Source: Coprinopsis marcescibilis (lineage: Eukaryota; Basidiomycota; Agaricomycetes; Agaricales; Psathyrellaceae). From it: 42,139 nt of DNA. Under the pieces are notes generated by a model, which saw only the letters and a program-made list of their open reading frames with translations, ran no database searches and was not told the DNA's origin. Location: NCBI GenBank assembly GCA_004369085.1, contig ML210271.1, forward strand, positions 47,106-89,244, given 5' to 3'. The position numbers were made by a program, and so were the translations under genes. Of this stretch, positions 20,707 through 31,406 are shown piece by piece. The first letter of the stretch is position 1. Each line of letters opens with the position of its first letter.

Positions 20707-21779
20707 AAGCCACCACCTCCCTGAGCGCCTGAATAACCTGAGTTGGGAAGCCATATATTGATTTGGAGTATTAATTGCTCAATTGTTCCACATACTTGAG
20801 CAGCGAAATACTGCAAACGTGGGCACTGGCAAAAGGTGAGCTCGGCTTTTCTATATGCACAAAGTCTGGGCCGAGGTCTTGAGTCTCATGTAATTTCTCC
20901 GGCAAACGTCGGTGTGACGAGGAAATGCCGAGGTATACTTGAAAATCCGCTTCAATTGTCCGAGTCGGTCGGAGTGAAACATCCATATACCGCACGTCGA
21001 TCCCAGTTTATTTCTTTCGCTACGTTCAACGTTGTGGGGGTCGGCACGTAAATTGCAAAATGGCTTCAGTTCGTAGATAGCTGGATTCAGTAGACTCGTC
21101 ACGTTACATCCATTAGGATATTTCCAACGCTTAATCTGCGAGCATGTCATCCTATTTAGGGAGCACTGTGGAGATGAAGGCTCGAATCTCTCTCTCAGGT
21201 GTTTAGGTAACCGGGATATTCGCCATGCGGTAGTTCCGACACGCTCGCAGTTCATTCACACAGCGAGATCAGATAGGACAAGTATGCTCGTAGATGTTCC
21301 CTTCGATGCCATTTGCGCCCTCGACTGGGCTTGCATATCACACGCATGTCGTGTAATAACTTCGGATCCTGTTAAGTAACACCGGCCTCCTCATGTAGCA
21401 TGTTGCACGATAATCAAATCTCTTCAAGCTGAAGTACGACTTCCCAAAACGTAAGAGGCACGATGTACACGGGCCACGTCAAATTAGGGCTGCTCAGCCG
21501 ATGATGAGAGGAATATTCGGCGTCCTGACAAGTTACGCTTCCGGCCGAAGTGTACAACTTTATAAGTTTATTCATTCTCCGTTGAGAGTTGTTCCATTGA
21601 TATTCCGTCTCCGATAGAAAATGCTGATCCATCAGTAAACTGAAATTTACGCTTGCCACTACTACAGTAGTACTACTGTGCGTTCATTCCAGCCACAGAC
21701 AACCTGTATTTGACTCTATACAACGAATGTAATGTTTAAGAAATTCATGTTACTAGTGTCACGCTGACAATGTTCGCAG
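20707..21779. other. Intergenic, no gene seen
   Basis: Frames on both strands lack coding-like composition. The 3' part is the upstream region of the dihydrofolate synthase gene. Confidence 0.4.
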
Positions 21780-23315
21780 ATGTCGATTGATCTGTCACTG
21801 GATCGACTTCATAAATTTCTCCCACTTCTGCCTATCAGGTACAGCCGACCAACGATCCACATTGCTGGGACAAACGGAAAAGGCTCTGTCTCGGCAATAC
21901 TGTCAACTATCCTCCTCCATGCATCGCCCTCGTTCTCAGTTGGAAGATTTAATTCTCCCCACCTCACGAAAATCACCGATTGTATCACAATCAACGATCA
22001 CCCTATCGGCGACGAAACGTACCAAGAAACGCGAACACAAGTAGAAACCCTGGCCAAAGAATCAGGGATCACTATCACACCATTCGAAATCCTTGCAGTG
22101 ACGGCACTTCAAATACTTGAAGCCTCAAAAGTCGACGTTGCGGTCATCGAAGTTGGAATGGGTGGTCGATTGGACGCGACCAACGTCATTCCTTCAGAAC
22201 ACATACTGGTGTCCGCTCTGACAACGGTTGACCTTGACCACCAAGGCTTCCTGGGGTCCACTGTCAGCGAGATTACGAAGGAGAAGGCCGCCATCGCCAG
22301 ACAAGACAAACCCTTCGTTCTTGGTCGACAGCGATACCCCGAGGCGGAGAGAATCGCAAGGCGTTTGGTGGAAGAACTTGGAGGAATACTGAAGCCTCCG
22401 ATCATGGTTGATACGCGTGAATGGGATGCAGACCACTCCGGATCCTCTTCTTCCTTTTCGTTGGGGAAGGGCGATTCGGCCTCCTTCACTCCTCCGCCTT
22501 CTCAACGCGTCGAATTCAGTATGAGCTCTTTGAGGCCAGAACTTATATCCACCGCATTCTCTCTACATGGGGCGCACCAATTGGACAATCTCGCCACAGC
22601 TCTGGGAGTACTTGATGCTCTTATATCGTCGTCGTTGAAACAACAAGTCGCCAACAGGATCACTGCCGATAGCGTCAAGTCGGCTCTGGCGAACGTTCGC
22701 TGGAGGGGAAGGCTCAATTGGGAAACTTTGAATCTGAGCTTGCTCGTCGATGCCGAGACACTCCCCGTTCCATCCACTATCCCAGTCCTGGTGGATGGGG
22801 CGCACAACGCTGGATCTAGCCAGAGCCTCTCCAGGTACCTCCTCGACCACGCAATCCCATCGCTCCCATCTGGTTCAAATATCCACTTGTCATATATCGT
22901 GGCAACATCTTATTCTCCGACGAAGCCACCTCGAGAAACTCTACTTCCTCTCTTCACGAACCTTCCGCCCTCCGTTTCATCCATGTCTGTGATAACTGTT
23001 TCGTTTTCACCGCCGGATGGAATGCCATGGGTCAAACCAACTCCTGTAACCGATATGCTGGGCGCTCTCAAAGAAATTTCTCCCAGTATCGCAGAAGTGA
23101 GAGCCATGGATTACGACGATGACCCACAAAGGCAACTCCTTCAAGCTTTCAGAGCTGCCTTGGCGGATTACAAACGCGCTTTAGGCAGATCACCTCATTC
23201 CACCAACTCGACACCCGACCTCCATCATCTTATCGTCGTTGCAGGAAGTCTGTACCTCGTTGCCGATTTTTATCGCTTGCTAGACTCCATTCCACAACCT
23301 TTATCTTCGAAATAA
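21780..23315 (+). CDS. FOL3: Dihydrofolate synthase (FolC/Mur-ligase family)
   Basis: A single-exon 511-residue protein. The ATP-binding motif HIAGTNGKGS is at residues 27-36, followed by FNSPHL, FEILAVTAL and EVGMGGRLDATN (124-135), the signature of FolC-type Mur ligases. The C-terminal domain has LVDGAHN (about 337-343). The enzyme joins glutamate to dihydropteroate with ATP to make dihydrofolate, the step after dihydropteroate synthase in cytosolic folate synthesis. It could be the folylpolyglutamate synthase paralog (MET7/FPGS), but the short N-terminus without a mitochondrial presequence and the overall length favour the FOL3 branch. The start is the first ATG, 28 residues before the P-loop, as usual for the family. 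It is convergent with the F-box gene, the stops being 15 bp apart or less. Confidence 0.9.
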   Translation: MSIDLSLDRLHKFLPLLPIRYSRPTIHIAGTNGKGSVSAILSTILLHASPSFSVGRFNSPHLTKITDCITINDHPIGDETYQETRTQVETLAKESGITITPFEILAVTALQILEASKVDVAVIEVGMGGRLDATNVIPSEHILVSALTTVDLDHQGFLGSTVSEITKEKAAIARQDKPFVLGRQRYPEAERIARRLVEELGGILKPPIMVDTREWDADHSGSSSSFSLGKGDSASFTPPPSQRVEFSMSSLRPELISTAFSLHGAHQLDNLATALGVLDALISSSLKQQVANRITADSVKSALANVRWRGRLNWETLNLSLLVDAETLPVPSTIPVLVDGAHNAGSSQSLSRYLLDHAIPSLPSGSNIHLSYIVATSYSPTKPPRETLLPLFTNLPPSVSSMSVITVSFSPPDGMPWVKPTPVTDMLGALKEISPSIAEVRAMDYDDDPQRQLLQAFRAALADYKRALGRSPHSTNSTPDLHHLIVVAGSLYLVADFYRLLDSIPQPLSSK

Positions 23316-23330
23316 TCAACATATGCTCAT

Positions 23331-24800
23331 TTAGCACTGATCAAGCGATCCAAACGGCCTATATTTACCTGGAATCATGGGGTCGTGGCAGTAAGTTTAT
23401 CGCGCGAATCCATCGAAAATAGAAGAACCTACCCAGCACTGTCTGTTTTATGTCGAGCATCCCCACCCTCGTGAGGTTCTCCACACACAGTTCAATACTC
23501 TGCTGGATCCCATCGAGGTCGTTTGGTTTGCTCTTGTTGGAGAACAGCTCGATATCAACTCGATTCATAAGTGGGAACCGCTGGCGATCTGAGAAGATCA
23601 AATCGAGTTCTCGCCAAGCCTGTGTCGAGTGCTCGACTGTACCACCGCATGACCAGTTCTTGACGTAGAGGTAGAAGGTTGCAAGGGGCGCTGATTCTGG
23701 GAGGGTGCGGCAGAGGTTTAAGATCCAGTATAACGGGTTGGTTCTAACTTCCTTGATTTGGTTGTACTGGATGTAAGGGTGGTTGTACCCGAACGACAAC
23801 TCTCTCAGGTTTACGAGCTTGGATAATTCGAAGGGGACGTAGCCTGAGAGATCTAGGTCGTCAGCTGCGTTGTAGAACATTTGTGAGTCAGCAATGGTAA
23901 AGGCCCCTATGCGTGATCCTCCTTACGTTCCCGAGTTGTCTCGTATGCCAAAGACTGTAATGACAGCGAGCAAGCTGAGAGTAGCCGATAGAGAGACTCT
24001 ATCGTTTTCATCTGTATAATGCCCCTAGGTCGCAGATGAAGCTTCTTCAGGCCAGTGATGTCGATGTGATTATTGAGTAGGAACTCGGTGACTTGAGGGA
24101 TATCCTGTGCTATGCCCTCGAGATGCAGTGCCTGGAGTCGGATTGGAGCATCCTGAGTGCGCGTTTGTATCTGAGGAGTGGATGCTTTCAATGGTGTCAT
24201 CGATTGATCATACTTGAGCTTGAGGTGTGTTAATGAGGGGCTGCAGGAGTCCAAAAGACGTATCGACGTGTTTCTAAGAGAGAGGGAAGTGAGATGATTG
24301 GCTGCGCACATCCGAGCGACAGCGTGTCTGGTTGGAAGTGGATGAATGTCCCATGCGGAATAGGCGGATTGGCGGAAGGTGAATCTCTTGATTTTGTCAA
24401 GATTTAATTGGGACAAAGCTTGGGGTAAACGCTCGTCGAATTTCAATGACGCCGATATACCGCTTCTTCCTATTGCCTGGCGCTCTATATTCTCAAGCGA
24501 TGGCGACCGGCTGATATCCCGAATGACGATGGTATTTACAAGTGTTGCCAGATGGGGAGAACCTTCCAAAAGTTGCGAAAGCTTCTCGCTTGAGGTCTGT
24601 TTCCGTGTACAGGACGACGGACTCGAAGAGGATGTTTCGATCTCGAGAGTTATCTTGGAGAATAGGGCTTCCTGACATAGCCTTCTAAAGATTTGGGACA
24701 CGTAGCTTGCGGCTTTCAGGGTTTCTCGAGCTTCCTGCTTGGGCGCTTGCGAGATGTGACCTACGAGCTCGCGGATGATGTCTTCTGGAAACTGTGCCAT
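23331..24800 (-). CDS. F-box-like protein, 447 aa
   Basis: Exons 24800-23927, 23864-23433 and 23368-23331. The introns GTAAGG..ACGCAG (62 nt) and GTAGGT..TTCCAG (64 nt) join in frame. If the last intron is retained, translation ends at 23365 instead. The start MAQFPEDIIRELVGHIS, then SYVSQIFRRLCQEALFSKI, has the L/IPxDIIxxI ... pattern of variant F-boxes common in Agaricomycetes; an upstream in-frame ATG at 24923 is less likely. The rest has leucine-rich stretches such as HLTSLSLRNTSIRLLD and LTHLKLKYDQS, LRR-like but irregular. Such proteins recruit substrates to SCF ubiquitin ligases. The substrate is unknown. Confidence 0.7.
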
Positions 24801-25118
24801 GAATGTGCAAAGGAAAGGCTTGTGACCGATACCGACTGACTGCCTTAACACCACGATGTTACTTAACCCGCGTATCACCACATCATATTTCTCGGAAATT
24901 GCCGCTGGTAAGTAAGGCAGCAACAGTGTAGCGAGTGTGCGCCTTGACCTTGAATGGAATCTTGGGAAAAGGAAAGATCTGCATAATCATTGGTACTTGA
25001 TTTTGGCCCCTGTGTACCCCGACAGACGAAGCTCGCATGCGGGTCAAGCGGCAAGTCTGAGGGCACGGGTGACGCACCGCCACTTTACTGATCTACATAA
25101 TCTAATCTACTCCCAGCT
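24801..25118. other. Intergenic, no gene seen
   Basis: Promoter side of the F-box gene. No motif is certain. Confidence 0.4.
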
Positions 25119-25495
25119 AAAATAAGTATTTGCTGTGGTTCAATTATGCATTTTCTCCACAACAACACATCTGATTCTCTTCAAACAAGTTGTGAAAAAT
25201 ACTAGAGCTTGGAGTGCATGAACTCAGTAGGGTCACCAAAAAAAATCAAGCTCTCTTAAGGTTGAGAATTAAAATCTCACAAAACCCCCTTTTTGTAACT
25301 CAATGTATGAATTTTCCTGAAGTCCAGAAAAAAGACATTTTATAGGGCTGGCTAATGAAAGGAGGACACAAGTTGTTTTGTNNNNNNNNNNNNNNNNNNN
25401 NNNNNNNNNNNGTATTTTTCACAACTTGTTTGAAGAGAATCAGATGTATTGTTGTGGAGAAAATGCATAATTGAACAACAGCAAATACTTATTTT
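25119..25495. repeat. Inverted repeat flanking a short assembly gap
   Basis: 84-bp arms (25119-25202 and the complement of 25412-25495) differ at only about two positions. Shared sequence includes AAAATAAGTATTTGCTG and CAAACAAGTTGTGAAAAATA. The loop is AT-rich with 30 Ns at 25382-25411. A foldback or MITE-like element without coding capacity. Confidence 0.75.
25382..25411. other. Assembly gap (30 N)
   Basis: Run of undetermined bases directly against the inner end of the right arm of the inverted repeat. Confidence 1.
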
Positions 25496-25637
25496 GGCTA
25501 CGAGTAGCCTAATATCCACCCGCCTTGCCCTAAACCTCGTTCTTCCAAGCTCGGAGCCTAGAGCGCTAGGCCTTGGTACAACCCGGAAAAGCTCGATGGA
25601 GGCTGGATCCGGCAGGTTCCACCGTGAGTCCGTTTTG

Positions 25638-26089
25638 TCAGGATTGAATTTCCCGATTTTTGGTCGACTTCGTCAGGATTGGATCTAGCAAAATCCCCAA
25701 AAAATCTCAAATTTATCAGGATTGTCGAATCTAGCCTCAAACCTTTCTATTAGGGTTAATCTTTCTCCCCTGTGTGCTTGAACGCCGTATTATACGCTAT
25801 AAACCGATACATCACTCTACATGTCAAATTTCAGTTGCTAATCATCTCTACATCCTCGTCCTTCTTTTTTCGAGAACCAAAATACTTCAAACGCTCTCAG
25901 CTTCCAATTCTGGAAATTTCATACATTAAATTCCCGAATTTATCAGGATTGTAGACCTAAGCTGGCCAAAATACCTTATTTTAGTCATAAGGAATTTTGC
26001 AATCAATACCATGTTTCTGATATACACAGAGTTGTTCTTAACAATAGGCTTGGCGCAACTGCTAGGATAGATTCCGTGATCCAGGATTG
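25638..26089 (+). repeat. Dispersed short repeat TCAGGATTG
   Basis: Four exact copies (25638, 25673, 25716, 25943) and one variant (CCAGGATTG at 26081), two of them near AATT(T)CCCGA. Probably remnants of a degenerate tandem repeat. No gene is seen in 25496-26380. Confidence 0.5.
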
Positions 26090-26380
26090 TCGTCAAACCA
26101 CAACTTCTGCATTGTCTTCCCAATAACCACGTGATATAACTTCAACCCTTCAAACATAAGGCATCAGGGTCGAGGTTCGTCTCTGCCCAAACAAAGGAGA
26201 ATCCAGCTACCAGCTCTACCACCTCTCTAACTCAAAACGGAAGGTATTCGGTATTCGTCGTTCAACAGTCCATACACTATCCCAGAAGATCCCATCTTCG
26301 AAGCCACACCATACGATAGAAAGAAACTGCCTTGCCAAGTAGCCAACAACGAAACCGACAGAATCGAAGGTTCATTTAGC

Positions 26381-28934
26381 ATGTCCGCAACAGAATCGAC
26401 ACCCTTCAGCGCAAGCAACACTGCTAGGATAAAGCCCTTGGACCGACGGGAGCTTCAAGTTCAGTCTGAGCTTCAAGGCCAAGTCGTTGAATCCCACAAG
26501 GACTTTGGGAAAGCCCTGTTTGAAGGTGTCGCCTCAGATGGAGAGATATCTGAATACCTCTGCCAGTCGGAGCTGTACAGCACTGAAACGAAGCAATGGA
26601 CAGCGCTCGACGAGAATACATTCACGAAGCAAGCACAAATCTACACCCCTCTTCTCGATATCTTCAAAGATATCCTAGGCTGGTTCAAACGTCCGGTTGT
26701 CGATGAGAAGAGCAGCGCTATGACCAAGCTGTACAATAGAGTGCGAATGGCGCGTGAAGAGGACGTACCAAAGCAATACAGCTCCTTACGACCCGCTTGG
26801 ACCATGGTTTTTGGAGGAGGGAAAGGATGAAGACTGTCCCACCTATGATCTCGCGCTCAGTTCCTGGCAAGGGATGCTGGATACTGCGATAAGCATCCCA
26901 CATATCGAGCAAGTCGGTGTACGCGCCAGGTATGTTACACCCCGGCAGCGAATATGTGATATACTAATAGCACTCAACTTGCCAGGGATATTTACAGCCA
27001 GCAGCCTACCCGAGACTTTGTTCGATCCCTCGTCATAAGTGAACGACGAGTCCGCCTCCTGCAATACGACAGGTCTGGCGCTAAGTACTCAGACCCATTC
27101 GACTTTCATCTCGAGGCTGCACGGTTCGTCAAGCTTGTTTTGGGCCTCACGTCCGATGATCCCCGACTGGTTGGCTTCGACAAAAGCATCTGTTGGGAGG
27201 TGTACAAGGGAACCAAAGACGTCCATGGCAAGATTAACGCAGTCGACGCCAAAGGAGACAAAATCACCTATGACATTGTTGGGGACAGGCCCTCGTTCCA
27301 TCGATGCAGCCTTATCGGACGAGCCACAAACACCTGGGACGTAACTGGCCCGAACGGAGAGGAGTATATTGTCAAGGACTTGTGGCGAGAAGCCAGACGA
27401 TCATCCGAGCCCGACCTTCTTGAAGCAGCCAAGGGCGTAGTTGGCGTTGCACAGATGATTGCCTGTGAGGATATTTACAAAGTTAGCGACTTCAGGGACC
27501 TCCAAGATGGCGAAGAGCTCACAGATCGCACGAAATGTCGAATCACTTTGGAGCGGTATGGCCGACAGATTGAACATTTCCAGTCAGCCTCGCAGGCTTT
27601 GTGGGCCCTTCATGACGCCATTTCAGGTAAGTCTGGCCTTCTGGGATATACCTCCAGGCAGTGCACTAATAACCGCATCTTTCTAGCGCACAAAGAGCTC
27701 TTCAAGGCAGGGGTGCTTCACCGTGACATCAGCAAGAATAACATCCTTTTCGGTCGGCCAGATGCTGAACCAGGTTGGCGTGGCGTCTTGATCGATATGG
27801 ACATGTCAATATTCGTGGACCTTGCTAAACGGGACAATGCGGCCGATTTCCGAACTGTAAGCTGCTCCATTTTCAAACATTGGCAGTAAACTGTAACGCT
27901 AATTCAAACTTAGGGAACACGTATGTTTCAATCGATCAGTGTCCTTACCAGCTTCAACTCGAAAGTGCCTATGGCACAGGATTTCTACGACGACATCGAG
28001 TCTTTTTTCTATGTCCTCTGTTATCTGCTATTTGTATGTGAGAGCAAAGGCAAACAGTACAGGATCCTACCCATGCCACAAGAAAGAACTCTTCGAGTTA
28101 AAATACATTGGAGACATTTCCGCGGAGTTTGTATCGGATTACTGGGGCGAGCCCTGCAGGAATCTTCTCCAGGAATTCCACAGTATTATCCGTTACCTTG
28201 TCAGATCGAAGGCAAAGATACTCCGCAAAGACCCAAAGGCGAGGTCGATCGAGGACCTGAGAGCAGAGTGGCCTAGACTCCATGCGGAGATCCTCCAGCT
28301 TTTCAAGACTGCCATCGCCGAAGTGGAGAAGGCGGAGGCAGAGGCAGCAGCAAATCCATCTGCCGCTCCCCAAGCTGCTGAGCCGGTACCCGATCCAGGG
28401 TCTCCCCACCAAGACTCGAGGTTTCCAGTACCCTTCCCCAATATCCTACCCATCCACAAATCTGCATCTGCCCACACCTCATCAACGCGAGTCTCCTCTT
28501 CCCCGTTCATCCAACCTCCTGGATCACCCCGCAACAACAAGCGGGCCTCGGAAGATCCTCTCGAGGACGTGCAGCCTATCGTCAAGAAGCGTCGATCGCA
28601 GCGCAAACTGCTCCCACATGCATCGTCATCAAATGCGCAGGCGAACACGGCTGATCAACAACTTCCTGAGGAGGCGCCCGTTCTCAGACCGCGCCGGTCT
28701 CAGCGCAAACTGGTCGGCAAACCATCTATGTCCAACTTGAAGGCCAAAGCGAGCTCGGGCGATAAGCAACGTGTCGACGAACCTGTTGTCAAGCCTCGTC
28801 GGTCCCAGCGCAGCTTGAATGGGAAGTCGAAATCGAACTCGGACGACGAAAGCAAAAAGAAGAGCAAGAGGGAATCCACCCTCCCGCGTCGTCGCTCTCA
28901 GCGTTTGGTCGGGAAGGAAGAGAAACAAACTTGA
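26381..28934 (+). CDS. FunK1-type fungal protein kinase with basic repeat tail
   Basis: Exons 26381-26764, 26817-26929, 26986-27626, 27687-27856, 27914-28033 and 28083-28934 give 759 residues in frame. The family signature is clear: SDDPRLVGFDKSI, GVLHRDISKNNILF (catalytic Asp393), LIDMDMSI in place of DFG, DFRTVS/GTRMFQSISVL, and DDIESFFYVLCYLLF. FunK1 kinases are expanded in mushroom-forming fungi; substrates are mostly unknown. The C-terminal 170 residues are disordered and carry four RRSQRxL-type basic repeats, probably nuclear or nucleic-acid binding. The first intron (GTACCA..TTGGAG) is weak. The sequence it removes (VPKQYSSLRPAWTMVFG) looks like genuine FunK1 sequence, so a one-base frameshift near 26815-26827 is an alternative and would mean the gene is damaged. 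Confidence 0.8.
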
Positions 28935-29546
28935 CAGAGTGGTTAAAAATTTCCAGGGGGCCAAATGACGACATTTGTTCTGTAGTTACAGTTCCACCTT
29001 GTCCCATACCTTCTAATCCTAGTTGCGATATCCGCTTGTTTCATTTTCATTTTCTATTCATTGATACTTCCATTTCTGTTTTGTTGCATATCGGATCGTT
29101 CTTATACCTTGCATTTACACCATACCTGCACATTTTCTCAATATATCGTGTTCCATTTCTTCATAGCCTCCACCTTGAGGACTAAGAAGCATATCTCTGC
29201 AAGTACTAACTTGGTGTATACATTTAAACGAATGTGTTCAACATCAAGCGGCCCGAGGACAAATGAGCTCCGCCTTATGTAATTGAACGTGCACCTGTGC
29301 CACTCTTCCTGGGCAATGGTCACTGGCACCGTTTCACCTCTATCCCCCATCACGGCTCGCCGTATTCCGCACTTGTCTTCAAGTTCCGTTTTATAGACTA
29401 ACCTCTACATATGTACTATCAGTCAGTGAGCAGAATCACCATCGTTTGTCCAATGTTGATTGACTCCCAGCTGACAGCATGGCAACATCAAACGTGTGTC
29501 AACTGATTGGCTGGACTTCCAAGTTCACAGGCAGCTGTGGCCAGCA
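28935..29546. other. Intergenic, no gene seen
   Basis: 3' end of the kinase gene and promoter of the transporter. No RNA or coding feature is recognised. Confidence 0.4.
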
Positions 29547-29553
29547 TATAAAA
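29547..29553 (+). promoter_or_regulatory. Candidate TATA box of the transporter
   Basis: TATAAAA begins 42 bp before the annotated ATG at 29589, leaving room for only a very short leader. It may be real, or the true start may differ. Confidence 0.4.
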
Positions 29554-29588
29554 CGGAAGCTTTGACTTACCTCTTGGATTCGTGAGGA

Positions 29589-31210
29589 ATGTCACTGTCA
29601 GCTCTGATTCATCGTGGTGTACGAAGAGCAGCCGGGAGGACTGAGGACCTGGACGAGCCATCTAGCACACCGTACCAAGCAAACACCTCCAAGTTGTCGG
29701 ATAGGCTGTTGGATGTGTTCACCCGCACTTTCGACCTTGGCTTCATTGGATTTGGGGGCCCACCTGTCCATTTCCAAATCTTTCACCGCAGATTTGTCGA
29801 GGGGTTGGGCAAAACACCATGGATAGACGAACAAACGGTGCGTGTCGCGCTCAAAATCGCTCTCTTCTCGTTGACTGACGTAGTTTCCAGTACCAAGAAA
29901 TATTTGCGATATGCCAGGCCCTCCCTGGTCCGGGATCTACCAAGATGCTCTTTACCATTGCCCAAATCCACGCCGGATTTCTACCAGCGTTCTTAGTCTT
30001 CCTCCTTTGGTCGCTGCCAGGGGCATTCGCGATGTATGGACTGGCCCTTGGCGTCCAACGTATCGCAACAACACTTCCAGCACCTGTCTACGCCCTCCTC
30101 TCTGGTCTCAATGCAGCCACCGTCGGGATCATTGCGTTGGCTGCGGTCCAGTTAGCTCGCAAAGCGATCACCGACAAGGTTACAAGAATCCTGGTTGTGA
30201 TGGGTGGATGTGCTGGGATGTGCTACAACGCACTGTGGTACTTCCCAGTTTTGATGGTCATCGCTGGGCTGATTACTGTCATGTGGGACATGTGGCTGCG
30301 GGGAGCTATCGCTAGGTTCAAGCTACGCAAAGTGCGACCTCCGCTGATTACCCCTGAGGAGAGCGGGATGGCCAATTCCGACGTCGGTGCCAACGACGCT
30401 GCATCTGCCACTCGCCCCCATCAAGGCCACGCCAGCACATTCAGTATTGAGCTCGAAGACCGTAGGCCAGCAACACCAGTCTCTACCACACCATCATCCA
30501 AGTCCAATCTCCCCGGCCACGGAATACCAGTCAAGTATGGTCTCGCCGTAATCGTTCTGTTTTGGGCGTCGTTCACTGCGCTCATGGTTGTACGCGGCAC
30601 CCTCGCTGCCCCGCCCCTCCTCCTCGCCGTTTTCAACAACATGTTCCTCGCTGGTACCATCATTTTTGGAGGTGGCCCCGTCGTCATTCCTCTTCTTCGT
30701 GAATACGTCGTCGAACCTGGCTGGGTCTCTCCACGAGACTTTCTCATCGGGCTCGCCATCATCCAAGCCCTCCCCGGTCCCAACTTCAACTTCGCCATTT
30801 ACCTCGGTGCCCTCGCTGTCCTGAGCGGTGACGGATCAAAGTCTGCTGCAGCCATGTTTGTTGGTGCCATCCTTGCGTTCATTGGGATCTTTGCCCCAGG
30901 GATCTGGTTGTCTGTCGGCTTCCAGTCTGTTTGGAGGGCGTTGCGCTCAAAGCCAGTTGTGACGTCACTATTGAGGGGCGTCAACGCTGGTGCAGTTGGA
31001 TTGGTTTTCACCGCTGTGTATAGGCTTTGGGAGATCGGGTACTTGACTGGCGCTGCGAGTTCAGGGGTTAGCTTGAGTAGAGAGCCATGGTGGCTTGTTG
31101 TTGCTGCGTCGACTTTTACAGGCGTGGAATGGTTCGATGTTCCGCCTCCGGTAGCTATTGTTATGGGTGCGGTCGCAGGACTGGCGTGGTATGGTGTTGT
31201 TGCGAGGTAG
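29589..31210 (+). CDS. Chromate ion transporter (CHR family), fused two-half form
   Basis: Exons 29589-29837 and 29891-31210 (53-nt GTGCGT..TTCCAG intron) give 522 residues. Both halves show the CHR signature: N-half GFIGFGGPPVH (51-61) and CQALPGPGSTK just after the splice, C-half GTIIFGGGPVVIPLL (about 338-352) and IIQALPGPNFNFA. About ten to twelve hydrophobic segments are seen, with a hydrophilic linker of about 75 residues between the halves. CHR proteins move chromate out of the cell, or take part in sulfate/chromate exchange; fungal members are long-chain (fused) forms. The intron falls between FVEG..DEQT and YQEIFAICQALPGP, so the splice is confirmed by the conserved motif. Plasma membrane location is inferred. 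Confidence 0.9.
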
Positions 31211-31270
31211 AAACTTTGGTGTATTTCCTATGCCCCAGACCATTTTGTCAGCCACTTGTCTCATTACCGA

Positions 31271-31278
31271 TATATAAA
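31271..31278 (+). promoter_or_regulatory. TATA box of the 31407 gene
   Basis: TATATAAA lies 136 bp before the ATG. A second TATATAAA directly abutting the ATG (31400-31407) is too close to act for this start. Confidence 0.5.
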
Positions 31279-31406
31279 CATTAACTCGTTAACTTCAGCA
31301 GCTCGATCGACAACGCGTTGGATCGCGGCGCATTCCTTCCTTCTCTCCCCCTTTCACTCTAACGCGTTACAAGTCACAACATTATAACACTCTCCTTTCT
31401 ATATAA

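Noticed and set aside
20851..21255. 134-codon minus-strand frame
   Set aside because: No domain, no splice or promoter support, irregular composition.
22109..22850. Minus-strand frames within the folate gene
   Set aside because: Shadows of the FOL3 coding sequence, which has all Mur-ligase motifs.
28193..28648. Minus-strand 151-codon frame
   Set aside because: Antisense shadow of the FunK1 C-terminal exon; no start context or domain.
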